Below, piece after piece: positions 23,661-35,143 of a stretch of DNA of 64,000 nt. The notes under the pieces were generated by a model. That model was given only the letters and a program-made list of their open reading frames with translations, was not told where the DNA came from and did not search any database. Position numbers and translations under genes: made by a program. Within the stretch, counting starts at the first letter, position 1; every line of letters starts with the position of its first letter. Source of the stretch: Kitagawia praeruptora (lineage: Eukaryota; Streptophyta; Magnoliopsida; Apiales; Apiaceae); the NCBI GenBank assembly GCA_037693485.1, contig CM075344.1, forward strand, positions 90,741,001-90,805,000. The letters run 5' to 3'.

Positions 23661-23700
23661 AACACCCCCAAACTTAAATCGATGCTTGTCCTCAAGCATA
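23661..23700 (-). other. Polypurine tract with adjoining hairpin
   Basis: On the minus strand a G-rich tract (AAGTTTGGGGGTGTT) directly precedes the 3' LTR start TGATAAG. Just upstream is a perfect hairpin, ATGCTTG-AGGA-CAAGCAT (23682-23699). A second unit of the same design lies at 25384-25427. Confidence 0.8.
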
Positions 23701-25383
23701 AACAACTAACTCTACCTAATTAGTACCACTTCCGTAGGTGATCACGGTTGCATTTGGCATATGTAACAAGCCCTTTAAACCCCTAGGCAGCCCCTAGTGG
23801 ACGAGTAAGGTCTCGTGAGGGCCTATAGTGAATGTACCCACAAAATCCATGTAACCTAATACAATGCAATGCATGAATGCAACTAATATGAAAATGCAAA
23901 CAATCTAGTACTAATATCCTACCATACCTTCAAATTCTCTCATGCCATATCAACTTAAGAATCAAAGTAAATACGCAATGTCTTGGTGTCGAAAGTGCAA
24001 GTATTCACATAGTCTACTTAATGAACATGCATAAGTTCTCACAAGTCCATGTCAAGTGTAAGAATAAGTTAGTAAACATGCTAAGCCTACAAGAGTACAT
24101 CTTTGAGTCAAAACTCGGGATCTCATACGCAAAAACAAGCAAACACTCACAATCCACTCACAAAAGAATATTCAATCAAGAACAAGGGTAAGTGTATCAC
24201 TCAATTCCAACAAAATCATAAGCACGCTTGACATTTGGTATCAATCTAACTCTTAACACAACATACATCAATGACGATAATCAAAAGGTCTTTATTTGGG
24301 TTGTAACGGGGCTAGGGACAAGGTATGTCAAATAAGCCAAAACAGGTGAAGTGTCAAAAGCTAGTAAGAACTATAATAAACCATACACAACACCCTACTT
24401 TCCCCCCACACATAATTTTACTATTCTTCTTCCAACAAAAACGCTCGATTAGTCGACTAGAGTAGGATCACAACAAACACAAATATGCTCTCATAATATA
24501 TTTTTTTCTTTTTCTTTTTTTTTTTCTTTTTTTTCCTTTTTTTTCTCTTTTTTTTTTCCCGAGAGCTAAATAAAACAATAATATAAACAATAACAATGAT
24601 CCCACAATTTATTACATATGCCGACTATCAAGTAAACAAACCCAATTTCAATATTTCCCCCAAAAGTACGACCAACAATAAACCCCTCCTTGTACACCTT
24701 ATTACTCCCTTAAGCACTATACTAGCCTTTGACAATGTGGGTTCAAATTAATGTAAGGCCAATACAAGAAAAAGATATAGGCAAGTAATGTGGTATGTCA
24801 CCGAAAGAATAGGATTAAGCTCAATGGGTTAACTAATTGATCATGTAAATATGGTGTGGTAATATGGGAAAATATGCGATTATTCCTAATTGCCTTTATC
24901 ATTTTAATCGTCAAATAATGTCATGCGTTTCAAGAAAGACCTCAAACAACTGCTAGCAATGCAAACAATCCGTGGACACTCAAGCAAACGAATACATTGC
25001 AAAAATATGCAATATGGCTCAAAATCTCACTTGGTGGAAAAACATACTCAATCCCAAGCAAAAATCTCTCTAATGCACCGACTTGTATTCAAAGCATGCA
25101 AACTAAATCAACTTGCACATATTCATGTCCTTCTAATTACTTACAACATTCAATAAGTCTACTAGTTTCTACTTGCTAGTGAAAGTGTGTGCACAAGAAC
25201 ATCACATATCACTTCTCAATCAAAAGCGTCAACAACACAAAATTCCTATCAAGCAAGGGTGCAAATTTAACTATTATGGACTCACATGATAATAATACGA
25301 ACAAACATGCATGAATTACAACTAAAATGCAAACATGATATCCTACGTGAACACATAATACAACAACTACTAATCCCTCAAAC
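23701..25383 (-). other. Gypsy internal non-coding region
   Basis: About 1.7 kb of AT-rich sequence between the LTR-proximal polypurine unit and a second one at 25384. No frame longer than 80 codons of any recognisable kind is present. It includes a T/C homopolymer-like tract at 24499-24560. Long non-coding 3' regions are usual in Tat/Ogre elements. Confidence 0.65.
24499..24560. repeat. T/C-rich low-complexity tract
   Basis: Runs of T broken by single C; purine-rich on the element's sense strand. Confidence 0.9.
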
Positions 25384-25427
25384 CACCCCCAAACTTAAAA
25401 TATTCAATGTCCGCATTGAATGAAAGT
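25384..25427 (-). other. Second polypurine tract plus hairpin unit
   Basis: The plus-strand CCACCCCCAAACTTAAA repeats the 23661 unit and is followed by ATTCAATG-TCCG-CATTGAAT, a perfect 8-bp stem. The stem differs from that at 23682 but the TCCN loop and the spacing are kept. Confidence 0.75.
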
Positions 25428-25431
25428 AAAT

Positions 25432-25536
25432 AGGAGGGATAGTAGAAAACATACCTAATCATCGAAACACAGGAGGGATAGTAGAAAACATACCTAATCA
25501 TCGAAACACAGGAGGGATAGTAGGAAACATACCCAA
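25432..25536. repeat. 39-bp tandem repeat, about 2.7 copies
   Basis: AGGAGGGATAGTAGAAAACA starts each unit at 25432, 25471 and 25510. Confidence 0.9.
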
Positions 25537-25570
25537 AAAGCGCTTATTTAGAGTCATTATCTTGACCTCC

Positions 25571-26977
25571 TCAAAAATACTCCGGTAAAGGCGTAATATC
25601 CACTTTCTCGATCATAAACTCGCCACCACAAAAAGTATCAAGAGTGTTAGTGATTGTCTTTATCCTGCAGAAAGTCTCCAAACAAGCATCAGTAAAATAA
25701 AATATGTCATTAATAAGCAATATAGAATTAAGTGCTTGTGCAGTTTTGGAAAACTTTGAGATAAAACAGCGATAAAATTCAACACCACGAAAATATTGAA
25801 CTCCCTTGACATAAGGTGGAGGTTCTGGTGGTGGCTTTTCTCCACTCCTCACTTTCACTGGAGTCATTCGGACATCTTGGCTTATCACATCATTGGCTAA
25901 TAAGACACTTCCATCTTCTCCCTCTTCTCGAGCTTGAAACGTAGGAGCCACTTTGTATGGATCATCAACCAAAATTTGAGAAATATCATCTTGGACAATA
26001 TTTGTTATCACATCAACCTTGAAATAAGTGTTCTTGAGCAAAGAAACCTTGTAAGTAGAGGCTAGATCGAGAGCAAATTTATCAATACATGGTAGCTGAG
26101 GCACAGGTTGTGGAAGAGAAACAACAACCATCTCTGTATTGTTTTCCTTTGTAGCCTCATCATCAGTCACATTGTTCTCGGTAACAGCAACATCATTGAT
26201 CTCGTCATCGGTGGCATGCTCCTTCTCTTTATCAATGGCCTCATCATCAACATACATGGAGAAACTATCATATTCCTGATCGCTTATGAGATTGATAGCA
26301 ATCAGGTCCTCTTCGGATCGGATAGATGATGATGGTAAATAGTCGAGCTGCCCTGTAGTAGAAGAGTTAGCCAACTGTGCAATTTGAGATTCAATCGCCA
26401 AACTTTGAGTTTCTAATTCTTCAAAACTCTTTAGCAGTTTATTCAAGATATCCCACATCTCATTTGTCTGATCAGCTTGCACATCTACACTGGATTGAGA
26501 AACATGTAAATCTTCTTGTAGAGGAGGATATTAATATTCTTGCTGTGGCGGCTGCTCATATGACTGATAATATTGTTGCTCAAACTGTTGCTGATTATGA
26601 TATGAAAAATTTTGAGCACCATTGTCCTGGTAGTAGAAATCTGGTTGATTCACACATTCTTGATCAAAAGTGTTTGAATACTGATTGTACCCATATCCTT
26701 CTTCAAAAGAATTAATTTATCCGCACTGAGCACTCTGAGAATTATAGACATTGTAAGAGCATTCAAAACCATAGTGACCCAGCACACTGCAAATTTGACA
26801 GAAGTTGTAAGTTTTAGGGGCCACTTGTGACATCTCATTGATACTCATTGGATGCATAGTGGGCTCTGTAGTCTTCGACATGGCAATCTCTTGAGTATGT
26901 GCCTCTACTAGGGAAGATAAGAGTGCAAAAGTATCAACTTCACCCATTACAAACCTGTAGACACTCAACAAAGCCAA
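25571..26977 (-). pseudogene. Gypsy gag fragment fused to a pol remnant
   Basis: One frame runs from 26977 down to 25571 with stops at 26717-26719 and near 26533. It encodes a zinc knuckle CQICSVLGHYGFEC (CX2CX4HX4C), a Gln/Tyr-rich stretch, then ETQSLAIESQIAQLANSS, the helix found after the zinc knuckle in plant gypsy Gag. After an acidic stretch it jumps to FRGVEFYRCFISKFSKTAQ, which matches the segment between reverse transcriptase and RNase H in gypsy pol (FLGHxGFYRRFI-like). Protease, RT palm and integrase are gone, so this is an internal deletion fusion of Gag with a scrap of Pol. Confidence 0.75.
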
Positions 26978-27076
26978 GAAAACGTAGTAAAATTTGCCTC
27001 AATTGGAACAAAGGTTCCAACGAGACAATGGAAACAATCTAAACAACTAAATTAAAATCAACAGAAACTCGCTGTC

Positions 27077-27093
27077 TCCCCGGCAGCGGTGCC
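27077..27093 (-). other. Primer binding site, internal copy
   Basis: The minus strand reads TGGCACCGCTGCCGGGG, complementary to the 3' end of a plant tRNA-Asp with mismatches. It is separated from the LTR edge at 27101 by a short spacer, as in Tat-lineage elements. Confidence 0.75.
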
Positions 27094-27100
27094 AAAAACT

Positions 27101-28210
27101 TGATGTGTCAAATTATACCTAACCGCAAGCGCACGGTGTCTATTGCTAGTACAAATGGCAAGCGGGTCGAATCCACAAGGAGACAGGTTCTACTAATTCC
27201 TTTTCAGTTATCGCCATGCTTACAAAATTGGCTCTTAAGCTAAAGCAATCAATATGATCCTATAACTAGAGTATGTTAATCTCTTTCAAGCATTAACACT
27301 CTCGAAACATTCAACACAATTAACCACTTTTAGTAATTCAATCAATCAGGTAATTAGAGTCAAGTTAATCTCTTCCAAGAATTAACGCTCTCAGAAATCC
27401 AATGATGCTTCCGCACTCAAATTCAATTATGCTAATCGTATGTGTGCCTCTAGTAAGTAAATCTCTCGATCCATACCCCTATTTGCATATAATTAATCCA
27501 TGATATCGGCCGATTACACAAATTAATGATTAAAACATATCAATCAGAATTAACCATAACCAATCAAATCACTATGAAAATCATGCCAATATTAGTGCAA
27601 ACATGGCTTCCCTTTAAGCCCTAGAAATAACTACTCGCTAATAATTAAACAAGTAAAACAACTAGTAAAACAAGAAAACATAATTAAACTAATAAGAACA
27701 AAAAAAAGATGAAGAGAACAAAACCTTCAAACTTCAATGTTGTCACCCAAAAGAAGAGTCATGGTGTTTCTCTACATCTCCAACTAATAATACTAATCTA
27801 CTCTAAACTATATTATTTGATCTAATATTACATCCCCCATAATGATGTGTCCCAAGATGTGTTTATATAGCCTCTTGAAGTCTTGCCCAGCAAGAAAATA
27901 CCAAAACAGAATTATAATAGAATTTCTGCAAAATACGTTTCCTAAACTGATTCTGTTTTTAAGGAAAATTCATGGCTGACTTTTCTTCAGATATTCTGGA
28001 ACGTTCCAATCGTAATTGGACCTCTGGACCACTTTAGAATGATAGTGAATCTCGTTAGTTTCGTGTGGATTGCTTATGGGCCTCAAACGGAGTTGTAGAA
28101 CTCAAGATATGGCCAAAATAGTGAAAACTGTAATTTTTCAGCACCGCGCGCGTGCAACCTGCGCCCATCAGTCTGTTCTTCGCGCAACCTGCGCCCATCA
28201 CGCGTAACCT
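27101..28210 (-). repeat. Gypsy LTR, internal partial copy from the duplication
   Basis: Starts TGATGTGTCAAATTATACC and matches 29030-30139, then breaks at 28210. It lacks the last 306 bases of the complete LTR. Confidence 0.92.
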
Positions 28211-29029
28211 GCTTATGAGATTGATAGCAATCAGGTCCTCTTCGGATCGGATAGATGATGATGGTAAATAGTCGAGCTGCCCTGTAGTAGAAGAGTTAGC
28301 CAACTGTGCAATTTGAGATTCAATCGCCAAACTTTGAGTTTCTAATTCTTCAAAACTCTTTAGCAGTTTATTCAAGATATCCCACATCTCATTTGTCTGA
28401 TCAGCTTGCACATCTACACTGGATTGAGAAACATGTAAATCTTCTTGTAGAGGAGGATATTAATATTCTTGATGTGGCGGCTGCTCATATGACTGATAAT
28501 ATTGTTGCTCAAACTGTTGCTGATTATGATATGAAAAATTTTGAGCACCATTGTCCTGGTAGTAGAAATCTGGTTGATTCACACATTCTTGATCAAAAGT
28601 GTTTGAATACTGATTGTACCCATATCCTTCTTCAAAAGAATTCATTTATCCGCACTGAGCAATCTGAGAATTATAGACATTGTAAGAGCATTCAAAAGCA
28701 TAGTGACCCTGCACACTGCAAATTTGATAGAAGTTGTAAGTTTTAGGGGCCACTTGTGACATCTCATTGATACTCATTGGATGCATAGTGGGCTCTGTAG
28801 TCTTCGACATGGCAATCTCTTGAGTATGTGCCTCTACTAGGGAAGATAAGAGTGCAAAAGTATCAACTTCACCCATTACAAACCTGTAGACACTCAACAA
28901 AGCCAAGAAAACGTAGTAAAATTTGCCTCAATTGGAACAAAGGTTCCAACGAGACAATGGAAACAATCTAAACAACTAAATTAAAATCAACAGAAACTCG
29001 CTGTCTCCCCGGCAGCGGTGCCAAAAACT
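28211..29029 (-). pseudogene. Second copy of the gypsy gag fragment
   Basis: Duplicate of 26282-27100, with the zinc-knuckle segment altered to CSVQGHYAFEC and the same in-frame stops. The pol remnant is not included. The primer site copy is at 29006-29023. Confidence 0.85.
29006..29023 (-). other. Primer binding site next to the 5' LTR
   Basis: Minus strand TGGCACCGCTGCCGGGGA, tRNA-Asp type, six bases from the LTR edge at 29030. Confidence 0.78.
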
Positions 29030-30445
29030 TGATGTGTCAAACTATACCTAACCGCAAGCGCACGGTGTCTATTGCTAGTACAAATGGCAAGCGGGTCGAA
29101 TCCACAAGGAGACAGGTTCTACTAATTCCTTTTCAGTTATCGCCATGCTTACAAAATTGGCTCTTAAGCTAAAGCAATCAATATGATCCTATAACTAGAG
29201 TATGTTAATCTCTTTCAAGCATTAACACTCTCGAAACATTCAACACAATTAACCACTTTTAGTAATTCAATCAATCAGGTAATTAGAGTCAAGTTAATCT
29301 CTTCCAAGAATTAACGCTCTCAGAAATCCAATGATGCTTCCGCACTCAAATTCAATTATGCTAATCGTATGTGTGCCTCTAGTAAGTAAATCTCTCGATC
29401 CATACCCCTATTTGCATATAATTAATCCATGATATCGGCCGATTACACAAATTAATGATTAAAACATATCAATCAGAATTAACCGTAACCAATCAAATCA
29501 CTATGAAAATCATGCCAATATTAGTGCAAACATGGCTTCCCTTTAAGCCCTAGAAATAACTACTCGCTAATAATTAAACAAGTAAAACAACTAGTAAAAC
29601 AAGAAAACATAATTAAACTAATAAGAACAATAAAAAGATGAAGAGAACAAAACCTTCAAACTTCAATGTTGTCACCCAAAAGAAGAGTCATGGTGTTTCT
29701 CTACATCTCCAACTAATAATACTAATCTACTCTAAACTATATTATCTGATCTAATATTACATCCCCCATAATGATGTGTCCCAAGATGTGTTTATATAGC
29801 CTCTTGAAGTCTTGCCCAGCAAGAAAATACCAAAACAGAATTATAATAGAATTTCTGCAAAATACGTTTCCTAAACTGATTCTGTTTTTAAGGAAAATTC
29901 ATGGCTGACTTTTCTTCAGATATTCTGGAACGTTCCAATCGTAATTGGACCTCTGGACCACTTTAGAATGATAGTGAATCTCGTTAGTTTCGTGTGGATT
30001 GCTTATGGGCCTCAAACGGAGTTGTAGAACTCAAGATATGGCCAAAATAGTGAAAACTGTAATTTTTCAGCACCGCGCGCGTGCAACCTGCGCCCATCAG
30101 TCTGTTCTTCGCGCAACCTGCGCCCATCACGCGCAACCTGCTCGTGCAACACCTGTCCCATATTATAGAAAATCTCCCAAGCTTCGCGTGGGCAGTAAGA
30201 TCGCTGAAAACGGATTTCTAGAACTCCAGATATGTCCAAAACAGTGTAGACAGCGCAACCGTCTCAGAAATCCGAATTTTAATTAATTTATTCTCCAAAA
30301 ACGATAGAAGCATCAACCTTAATCAACATTCTCGTAAATCTGCACAACTAAACAAAACACATCAAAACCATCACAAACTTGAGTTCAAGACAATCAATTT
30401 AAGCCGATTTAGAATGCTCCAAGTAGATATAAAATCCACTTATCA
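29030..30445 (-). repeat. Gypsy 5' LTR, complete
   Basis: A 1416-base LTR bounded by TGATGTG and CTTATCA, with TGAT/ATCA inverted ends. It contains GC-rich short repeats near 30071-30145 (CGCAACCTGCGCCCATCA repeated). NA-5 sequence follows at 30446. Confidence 0.92.
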
Positions 30446-31110
30446 CTTCTTCATCTGCTTCCCAACAGCAACATCCAGATTTTCCCCAATCGAATTCGCA
30501 TAGTTCCACCCATGTAACCAGCAAAAGGATGCAGTATCCGCACCATTCAAAGTGCTCATCATTAAACCCTCATAGGCCTCCAACCCATTTCAACACTATC
30601 CTTACTGTATAACCCAACAGAGTAATAATCAATATTATCTCTACTTATGAGACTCCATATGTCAAACACTTGGCATTGGACAACAACAGCAATGAAGTTA
30701 CGCACTTCCCCAGCAATTAAGAAAAACAACTTACGCCTCCTGAATACATCTTGGCACCGTATAAACTCAGCTAGCCTGCAAAGTTGGTCAATCATGTACC
30801 AACAAGCCCATCCCACATAACTCATTGACAACAGAACAGAGCAAACCTGAAGTCCCAGGTTCAGAGTAATACACAAACAGGAGACTAAACACAACATCAT
30901 AGTCCCCTACATCGTTGAATTCCATCCTATAACAACCATCATAAAAGTCCCACCTGCTGGGCCCTGAGTCACTTTAATATAATCCACATATGCAGTTCTA
31001 CTGGCCATAATCAGACCCACAAGCTCTACTTCCCATCGTATAGTGAAAATCTTGATGTCCTCAACCTTTCTAGAAATCTTCCTCTTGAGTAGATTAAACA
31101 TAGCACAGCC
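30446..31110 (-). pseudogene. NA-5 cargo, third segment
   Basis: On the minus strand, after the copia element is removed, the frame arriving from 42590 continues here (MFNLLKRKISRKVEDIKIF and on), has one in-frame stop at 30907-30909, and runs to about 30562. The flanking CAGCC (31106-31110 and 42590-42594) is the copia target-site duplication, and the join is in frame. The 3' end of NA-5 is missing on the far side of the gypsy insertion. I do not recognise the protein here. Confidence 0.6.
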
Positions 31111-31472
31111 TGTTAGTGTATACTGAAAATATTTATTTTAAGTATATACATTTATTCCTTGCCCGGTTTTATTGAGAATCATTTAAATGTTTACATGCTG
31201 TCTAATATTATATATTGTGGACAATCTAGTATCAAATGGGATACAGAATATTAGATTGTTAAATACGGTTTATATAATATAATAAGGTTCACAGCACAGG
31301 TGGTGTTGGACAATCCACTGGTATGGCTGTAGTATTATTTAGATTAGTTTATATTGACTAATAAATAATAATAGTATACTTTGTGTATATTGAATAGGAT
31401 CAAATTTAGAATTGTTCCCTTATACTGATTAAGAAGGAGAACTAAGATTCTATGTTATTATTAATGCTTAGG

Positions 31473-34397
31473 TTTTTTTTTTTTTTTGCTAATTAAAAGA
31501 ATTTATACCAAAGGAAACAGCTAATACATATCTAGGGGCATACCCCGCGAGACAACATCCATGCTAAAGCTAGCAATCAACATGATACAAAGAATAAGAA
31601 GGTAAACCCTACTCAACGTTACAGATGTACCTAGCCTATTCTTTTACATGATAAATAAGAGGATGGTCGGGTCATTCCGAACCCAACCCTTAAACAAGCT
31701 ACATGAGAACAGTTTCTCACGCACCATACGTCTTATCTCACTGCTAACCACTGATGTAGGGTGGCCAGGACCATGGTTGTGCATACGGAAGTTACGCTCT
31801 TTCCAGACATGATAAATTGCTGTGCTAAAAAACAGTTGGGCAATTGATTCCTCCTTTGCCCCTAGCTGAGTAGCAGTGCAGTTGCCTGACTGACAATTGG
31901 ACCAGTTACGAGAGAAACGAAATGGCATAGACCTGCTAATAATATCAAAGTATGGGAAAGCAGTGAAAATGTGGCTAATCGATTCATCATCCACCCCACA
32001 CAAGACACATTTTTGATCAACCTGCATTCCAAATAGAAGCATTCTATCCTTCGTGAGGAGCCTGTTTTTGATGGCTAACCATGTGATGAATGAGCATTTC
32101 GGGATATTGAATTTTCCCCAGACCATGTTTAACCACTGGACATAGCTTCCCTTAACCCGCATGGAGGACCAAATAGTGGACAATTTGACATGCTTTGGAA
32201 GCATTCCATCCCACAAAATGGAATCAGACTTATGGATTTGGATATGTTGCACCATCCTTCTAATTTCAATCACATCATTATGGTTCGAAGATGGTAAGTC
32301 CCAAGTCCCATTTCGGAGGTAGACATTGATACTGACTGAACTAGTGGACTCAGCTGTAGATACAATGGAAGGGGCAATATCTAGAAGGGGCTTATTTTGG
32401 ACCCAAGGATCATGCCAGAAGAGAAAGTCAGAGTTTTCTCCTATGTTACAGTGTACATACTGAAGGGCTCGCGGCCTCGCCTTGAACAGTTTCCTTACAA
32501 TCCAACATGAGCGATATGGCATTTTGGAAGTCCAGAATTCCTTCTTTGCCAGCAAAGCTTTATGGAACCATGCTATCCATAGAGAGTTAGAGGTGGGCTG
32601 AATGATGCGCCACAGCTGAAAAAGAATGGCTGCTTCATTCCATTCAAAAATATTCCGAATGCCAAGACCCCCTTCTGCTTTTGGTTTGCAACACTCCTCC
32701 CATCCAACTTTATATTGACACTTCCCATCTGATTTGTAGAAACCTCCCCAGAGGAATTTGAAAAATAGAGCATTGATCTTTTTTAGGATTCCTTTCGGAA
32801 GGAAGAGAAACATACTCCAGTATCCCACAATGCTGACCAGTATGGCTTTGATCAGTTGGAGACGCCCTGCAAAATTAAGAAATCTAGTTGTCCACATCTC
32901 CATTTTGCTACACAGTCTACTAATCAGAGTCTGGCAATCATTCTTGTTGAGCTTTCCTGTGATAAGAGGGAGCCCCAGGTAAGTGATGGGCATATGACCT
33001 CTTTGAAACCCTGAGTGAGAAAGAATAGCATCAGTCACATCCTGTCTAACATTAGCAAAGAAGCATGTAGTTTTGGAGATGTTTGGCTTTAGATTCGAAC
33101 AGGTTGAGAATAGCTTGATCCCATCCAGGAGGGCCGAGACTGACCTAAGATCACCATGACTAAACAGAAAAACATCATCAGCAAAAATAATGTGATTTAG
33201 CTTTACTTCCTTAGTTCTCCAATGGAATTTGAAGTTAGGGTCCGCAGTCTTCTTATCCAGGCATGCTGAGAGAGCCTCCATGACAATCACGAACAGATAA
33301 GGGGATAGAGGATCCCCCTGTCTGAGGCCAGATTCCCCTTTGAAAAACCCTTCCAAACTGCCATTCAACTTTACAGAAAACATTGTTGAAGTGATACATT
33401 TTTCCAGCCACTTAATGTACTGAGTGGGAAACCTCATTTTCCCCATGATTGCAAACAGGAAATTCCAGTTTAGGGAGTCAAAAGCCTTATGAATGTCTAG
33501 CTTTATAGCACATCGAGGCTGACCTGAATTACCATTATAGTCCTTGCATAATGCTTGAGCAAGGAAAATATTGTCACCAATGGATCTCCTAGCTACAAAA
33601 GCAGATTGTACCGGGGAAATGATGGAGGGAAGCACAGCTTTAAGCCTCTTGGCTAGCATAGAAGAGATGCATTTATACAGTACATTACAACAGGAGATTG
33701 GTCTAAAGTGTTGCATTTCAGATGGGTTAGGCTGTTTAGGAACTAAACATATGGAAGCAGCATTTATTACTCTAGGCAAGTGCAATGTGTTAAAGAAATG
33801 CATGATACCTTTAGTCACATCGTTTCCTACCAAGTGCCAAACAGCCAAGTAGAATTCGACTGTGAACCCATCTGGCCCAGGGCTCTTGTTCTTAGCCATT
33901 CTTTTTAATGTGCTCAGTACTTCACTCTCAGAAAAAGGGGCAGCCATAAGGTTGACCTGGGAATCAGAGAGAGAAGGTAGAGGAATATCATTAGGAAAAT
34001 CTGCTACCTCAGATGATTTTCCCAGAATATTTTTATAGAAATCCGTTGCAACTTTAGCCATGTCTGCATGAGAAGAGTGCGAGACTCCCTCCGAGTCGGT
34101 GAGGGTAGTAATCTTGTTAGTGTTCCAGTTCCCTCTGCAAGAATTATAGAAAAACTTACTATTGCCATCTCCAAGTTTAAGCCACTGAATTCTGGATTTC
34201 TGCTTTAAAAACTGCTCCTCTAGCCTTAAGGCTGCTGAATAATTCTCAATAAATTCCTTTTCTTCCTCAAAGTAAGCAGCAATAGGGTTTGCAGGCATTG
34301 AGTCCTGGAACTGAGAGAGTGCATCCCGAGACTGGATTACTAGGTTGTGAATATCCCCCATCTTTCTGTTTAGTTCCTTTAGAGCCACCTTTACATT
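31473..34397 (-). mobile_element. 5'-truncated LINE (LINE-4) in the copia 5' LTR
   Basis: Minus-strand element with the T run at 31473-31487, the end TTTTAATTAGC, the hairpin at 31535-31546 and an open ORF2 that begins inside the reverse transcriptase linker. The break lies between AGG(TT) and (C)TTAATCCGG of the LTR. The intact LTR copy shows that almost nothing was duplicated, so the target-site duplication is absent or at most 2-3 bases. Confidence 0.92.
31644..34388 (-). CDS. LINE-4 ORF2, reverse transcriptase and zf-RVT, no endonuclease
   Basis: A 914-codon uninterrupted frame. It carries SPGPDGFTVEFYL, AFDSLNWNF, GLRQGDPLSPYLF, catalytic FADD near residue 400, GGLGIRNIFEWN, FLFWHDPW, then zf-RVT with CVLC and H. 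The conserved Cys of TACPFF is Phe here (TAFPYF). It is about 90% similar by eye to the matching part of LINE-5 ORF2. The apurinic-type endonuclease domain is missing because of 5' truncation, so the element cannot start insertion on its own. The first Met is an artefact of truncation. Confidence 0.92.
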   Translation of the reverse strand: MALKELNRKMGDIHNLVIQSRDALSQFQDSMPANPIAAYFEEEKEFIENYSAALRLEEQFLKQKSRIQWLKLGDGNSKFFYNSCRGNWNTNKITTLTDSEGVSHSSHADMAKVATDFYKNILGKSSEVADFPNDIPLPSLSDSQVNLMAAPFSESEVLSTLKRMAKNKSPGPDGFTVEFYLAVWHLVGNDVTKGIMHFFNTLHLPRVINAASICLVPKQPNPSEMQHFRPISCCNVLYKCISSMLAKRLKAVLPSIISPVQSAFVARRSIGDNIFLAQALCKDYNGNSGQPRCAIKLDIHKAFDSLNWNFLFAIMGKMRFPTQYIKWLEKCITSTMFSVKLNGSLEGFFKGESGLRQGDPLSPYLFVIVMEALSACLDKKTADPNFKFHWRTKEVKLNHIIFADDVFLFSHGDLRSVSALLDGIKLFSTCSNLKPNISKTTCFFANVRQDVTDAILSHSGFQRGHMPITYLGLPLITGKLNKNDCQTLISRLCSKMEMWTTRFLNFAGRLQLIKAILVSIVGYWSMFLFLPKGILKKINALFFKFLWGGFYKSDGKCQYKVGWEECCKPKAEGGLGIRNIFEWNEAAILFQLWRIIQPTSNSLWIAWFHKALLAKKEFWTSKMPYRSCWIVRKLFKARPRALQYVHCNIGENSDFLFWHDPWVQNKPLLDIAPSIVSTAESTSSVSINVYLRNGTWDLPSSNHNDVIEIRRMVQHIQIHKSDSILWDGMLPKHVKLSTIWSSMRVKGSYVQWLNMVWGKFNIPKCSFITWLAIKNRLLTKDRMLLFGMQVDQKCVLCGVDDESISHIFTAFPYFDIISRSMPFRFSRNWSNCQSGNCTATQLGAKEESIAQLFFSTAIYHVWKERNFRMHNHGPGHPTSVVSSEIRRMVREKLFSCSLFKGWVRNDPTILLFIM

Positions 34398-35143
34398 TTC
34401 TTAATCCGGATATAGTAATTGACACGTGTATATTATTTACATGCTTTGATTTATATATGAAATAATTCTTTTGAATTATATCATTATATTTTGGGTGATG
34501 GAATTATATACATGGTGAATATTATTTATAGAAGGAATCCATGTCTTGATAATATTCGGGTTAATGATGTCCCCTTGAAAGCTCAAAAAGATTTAATTAT
34601 GTGAAATCCTGCAGGTGGATTTATTCCGGCATAATTAAATAAAGGTTGAGTGGATAATCAAGGATAAAAGATATTAATTAAATGAATTATCAGTAATTTA
34701 TTTAATTAATGGACATGCGATATTTTAAACATGGGGAATTTAATAAGCAAATAATATTGGAACCCAATTAAATAATTAAGTTGCGGTATTAGGAAAGGTA
34801 GTGCAAATATTAATTCTTTAGTGGATTGAATTAATATTTAATTACATTGGGCTAGGCCCAAGATGTAATTAGAAGGCCCAACCTAATTATCCATGATCCC
34901 TATTGTAGCCCTATATATATTCTTATTCTCTTCTTGCTAGGGTTGGGTCTAGAAAAATTTTGTAGCCACCTAGGAGCAAGAAGAGAGGTTAACTTGAGAA
35001 GACGAAGGCCACACTTCGCTCAAGGGAATATGGGAATACAATAGAAGAGCGTGGAATCAACCATTAACAAGGTGACTTTTGTATTCGTACTCGTTTAATT
35101 ATTGTATCAAAAATCGCAGGGCCACGATCCGATTGTCCCAACA

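Larger units (their letters stand above)
26282..30139. repeat. 1929-bp tandem duplication within the gypsy derivative
   Basis: Unit 1 (26282-28210) and unit 2 (28211-30139) are nearly identical. Each contains part of gag, the primer site and most of an LTR. The junction at 28211 joins LTR sequence (AACCTGCT) to gag sequence (GCTTATGAG) with the 3-base microhomology GCT. Few differences separate the units (for example AGCACTC against AGCAATC), so the event is recent. Confidence 0.93.
22371..30445 (-). mobile_element. Ty3/gypsy (Tat/Ogre-like) deletion derivative
   Basis: Read on the minus strand: 5' LTR 29030-30445, Asp-type primer site, a gag fragment with a zinc knuckle, a small pol remnant, a long non-coding part with two polypurine/hairpin units, and a 3' LTR 22371-23660 lacking its outer 130 bases or so. 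No protease, integrase or complete reverse transcriptase is present, so it is non-autonomous. A 1929-bp tandem duplication (26282-28210 and 28211-30139) added a third partial LTR. No target-site duplication can be seen because the left LTR is truncated. Confidence 0.85.
31111..35143 (+). repeat. Copia 5' LTR, interrupted by LINE-4
   Basis: The LTR parts are 31111-31472 and about 34398-35143; together they match the intact 1108-base LTR at 41482-42589. Confidence 0.95.

Noticed and set aside
27077..27093. A tRNA gene fragment
   Set aside because: The match is limited to the last bases of a tRNA-Asp next to an LTR edge, as expected for a primer binding site.
31101..31110. Possibility that the copia LTRs at 31111 and 41482 are two independent solo LTRs
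   Set aside because: The same CAGCC duplication, the primer site, the polypurine tract and the internal gag-pol in the correct order show one element.
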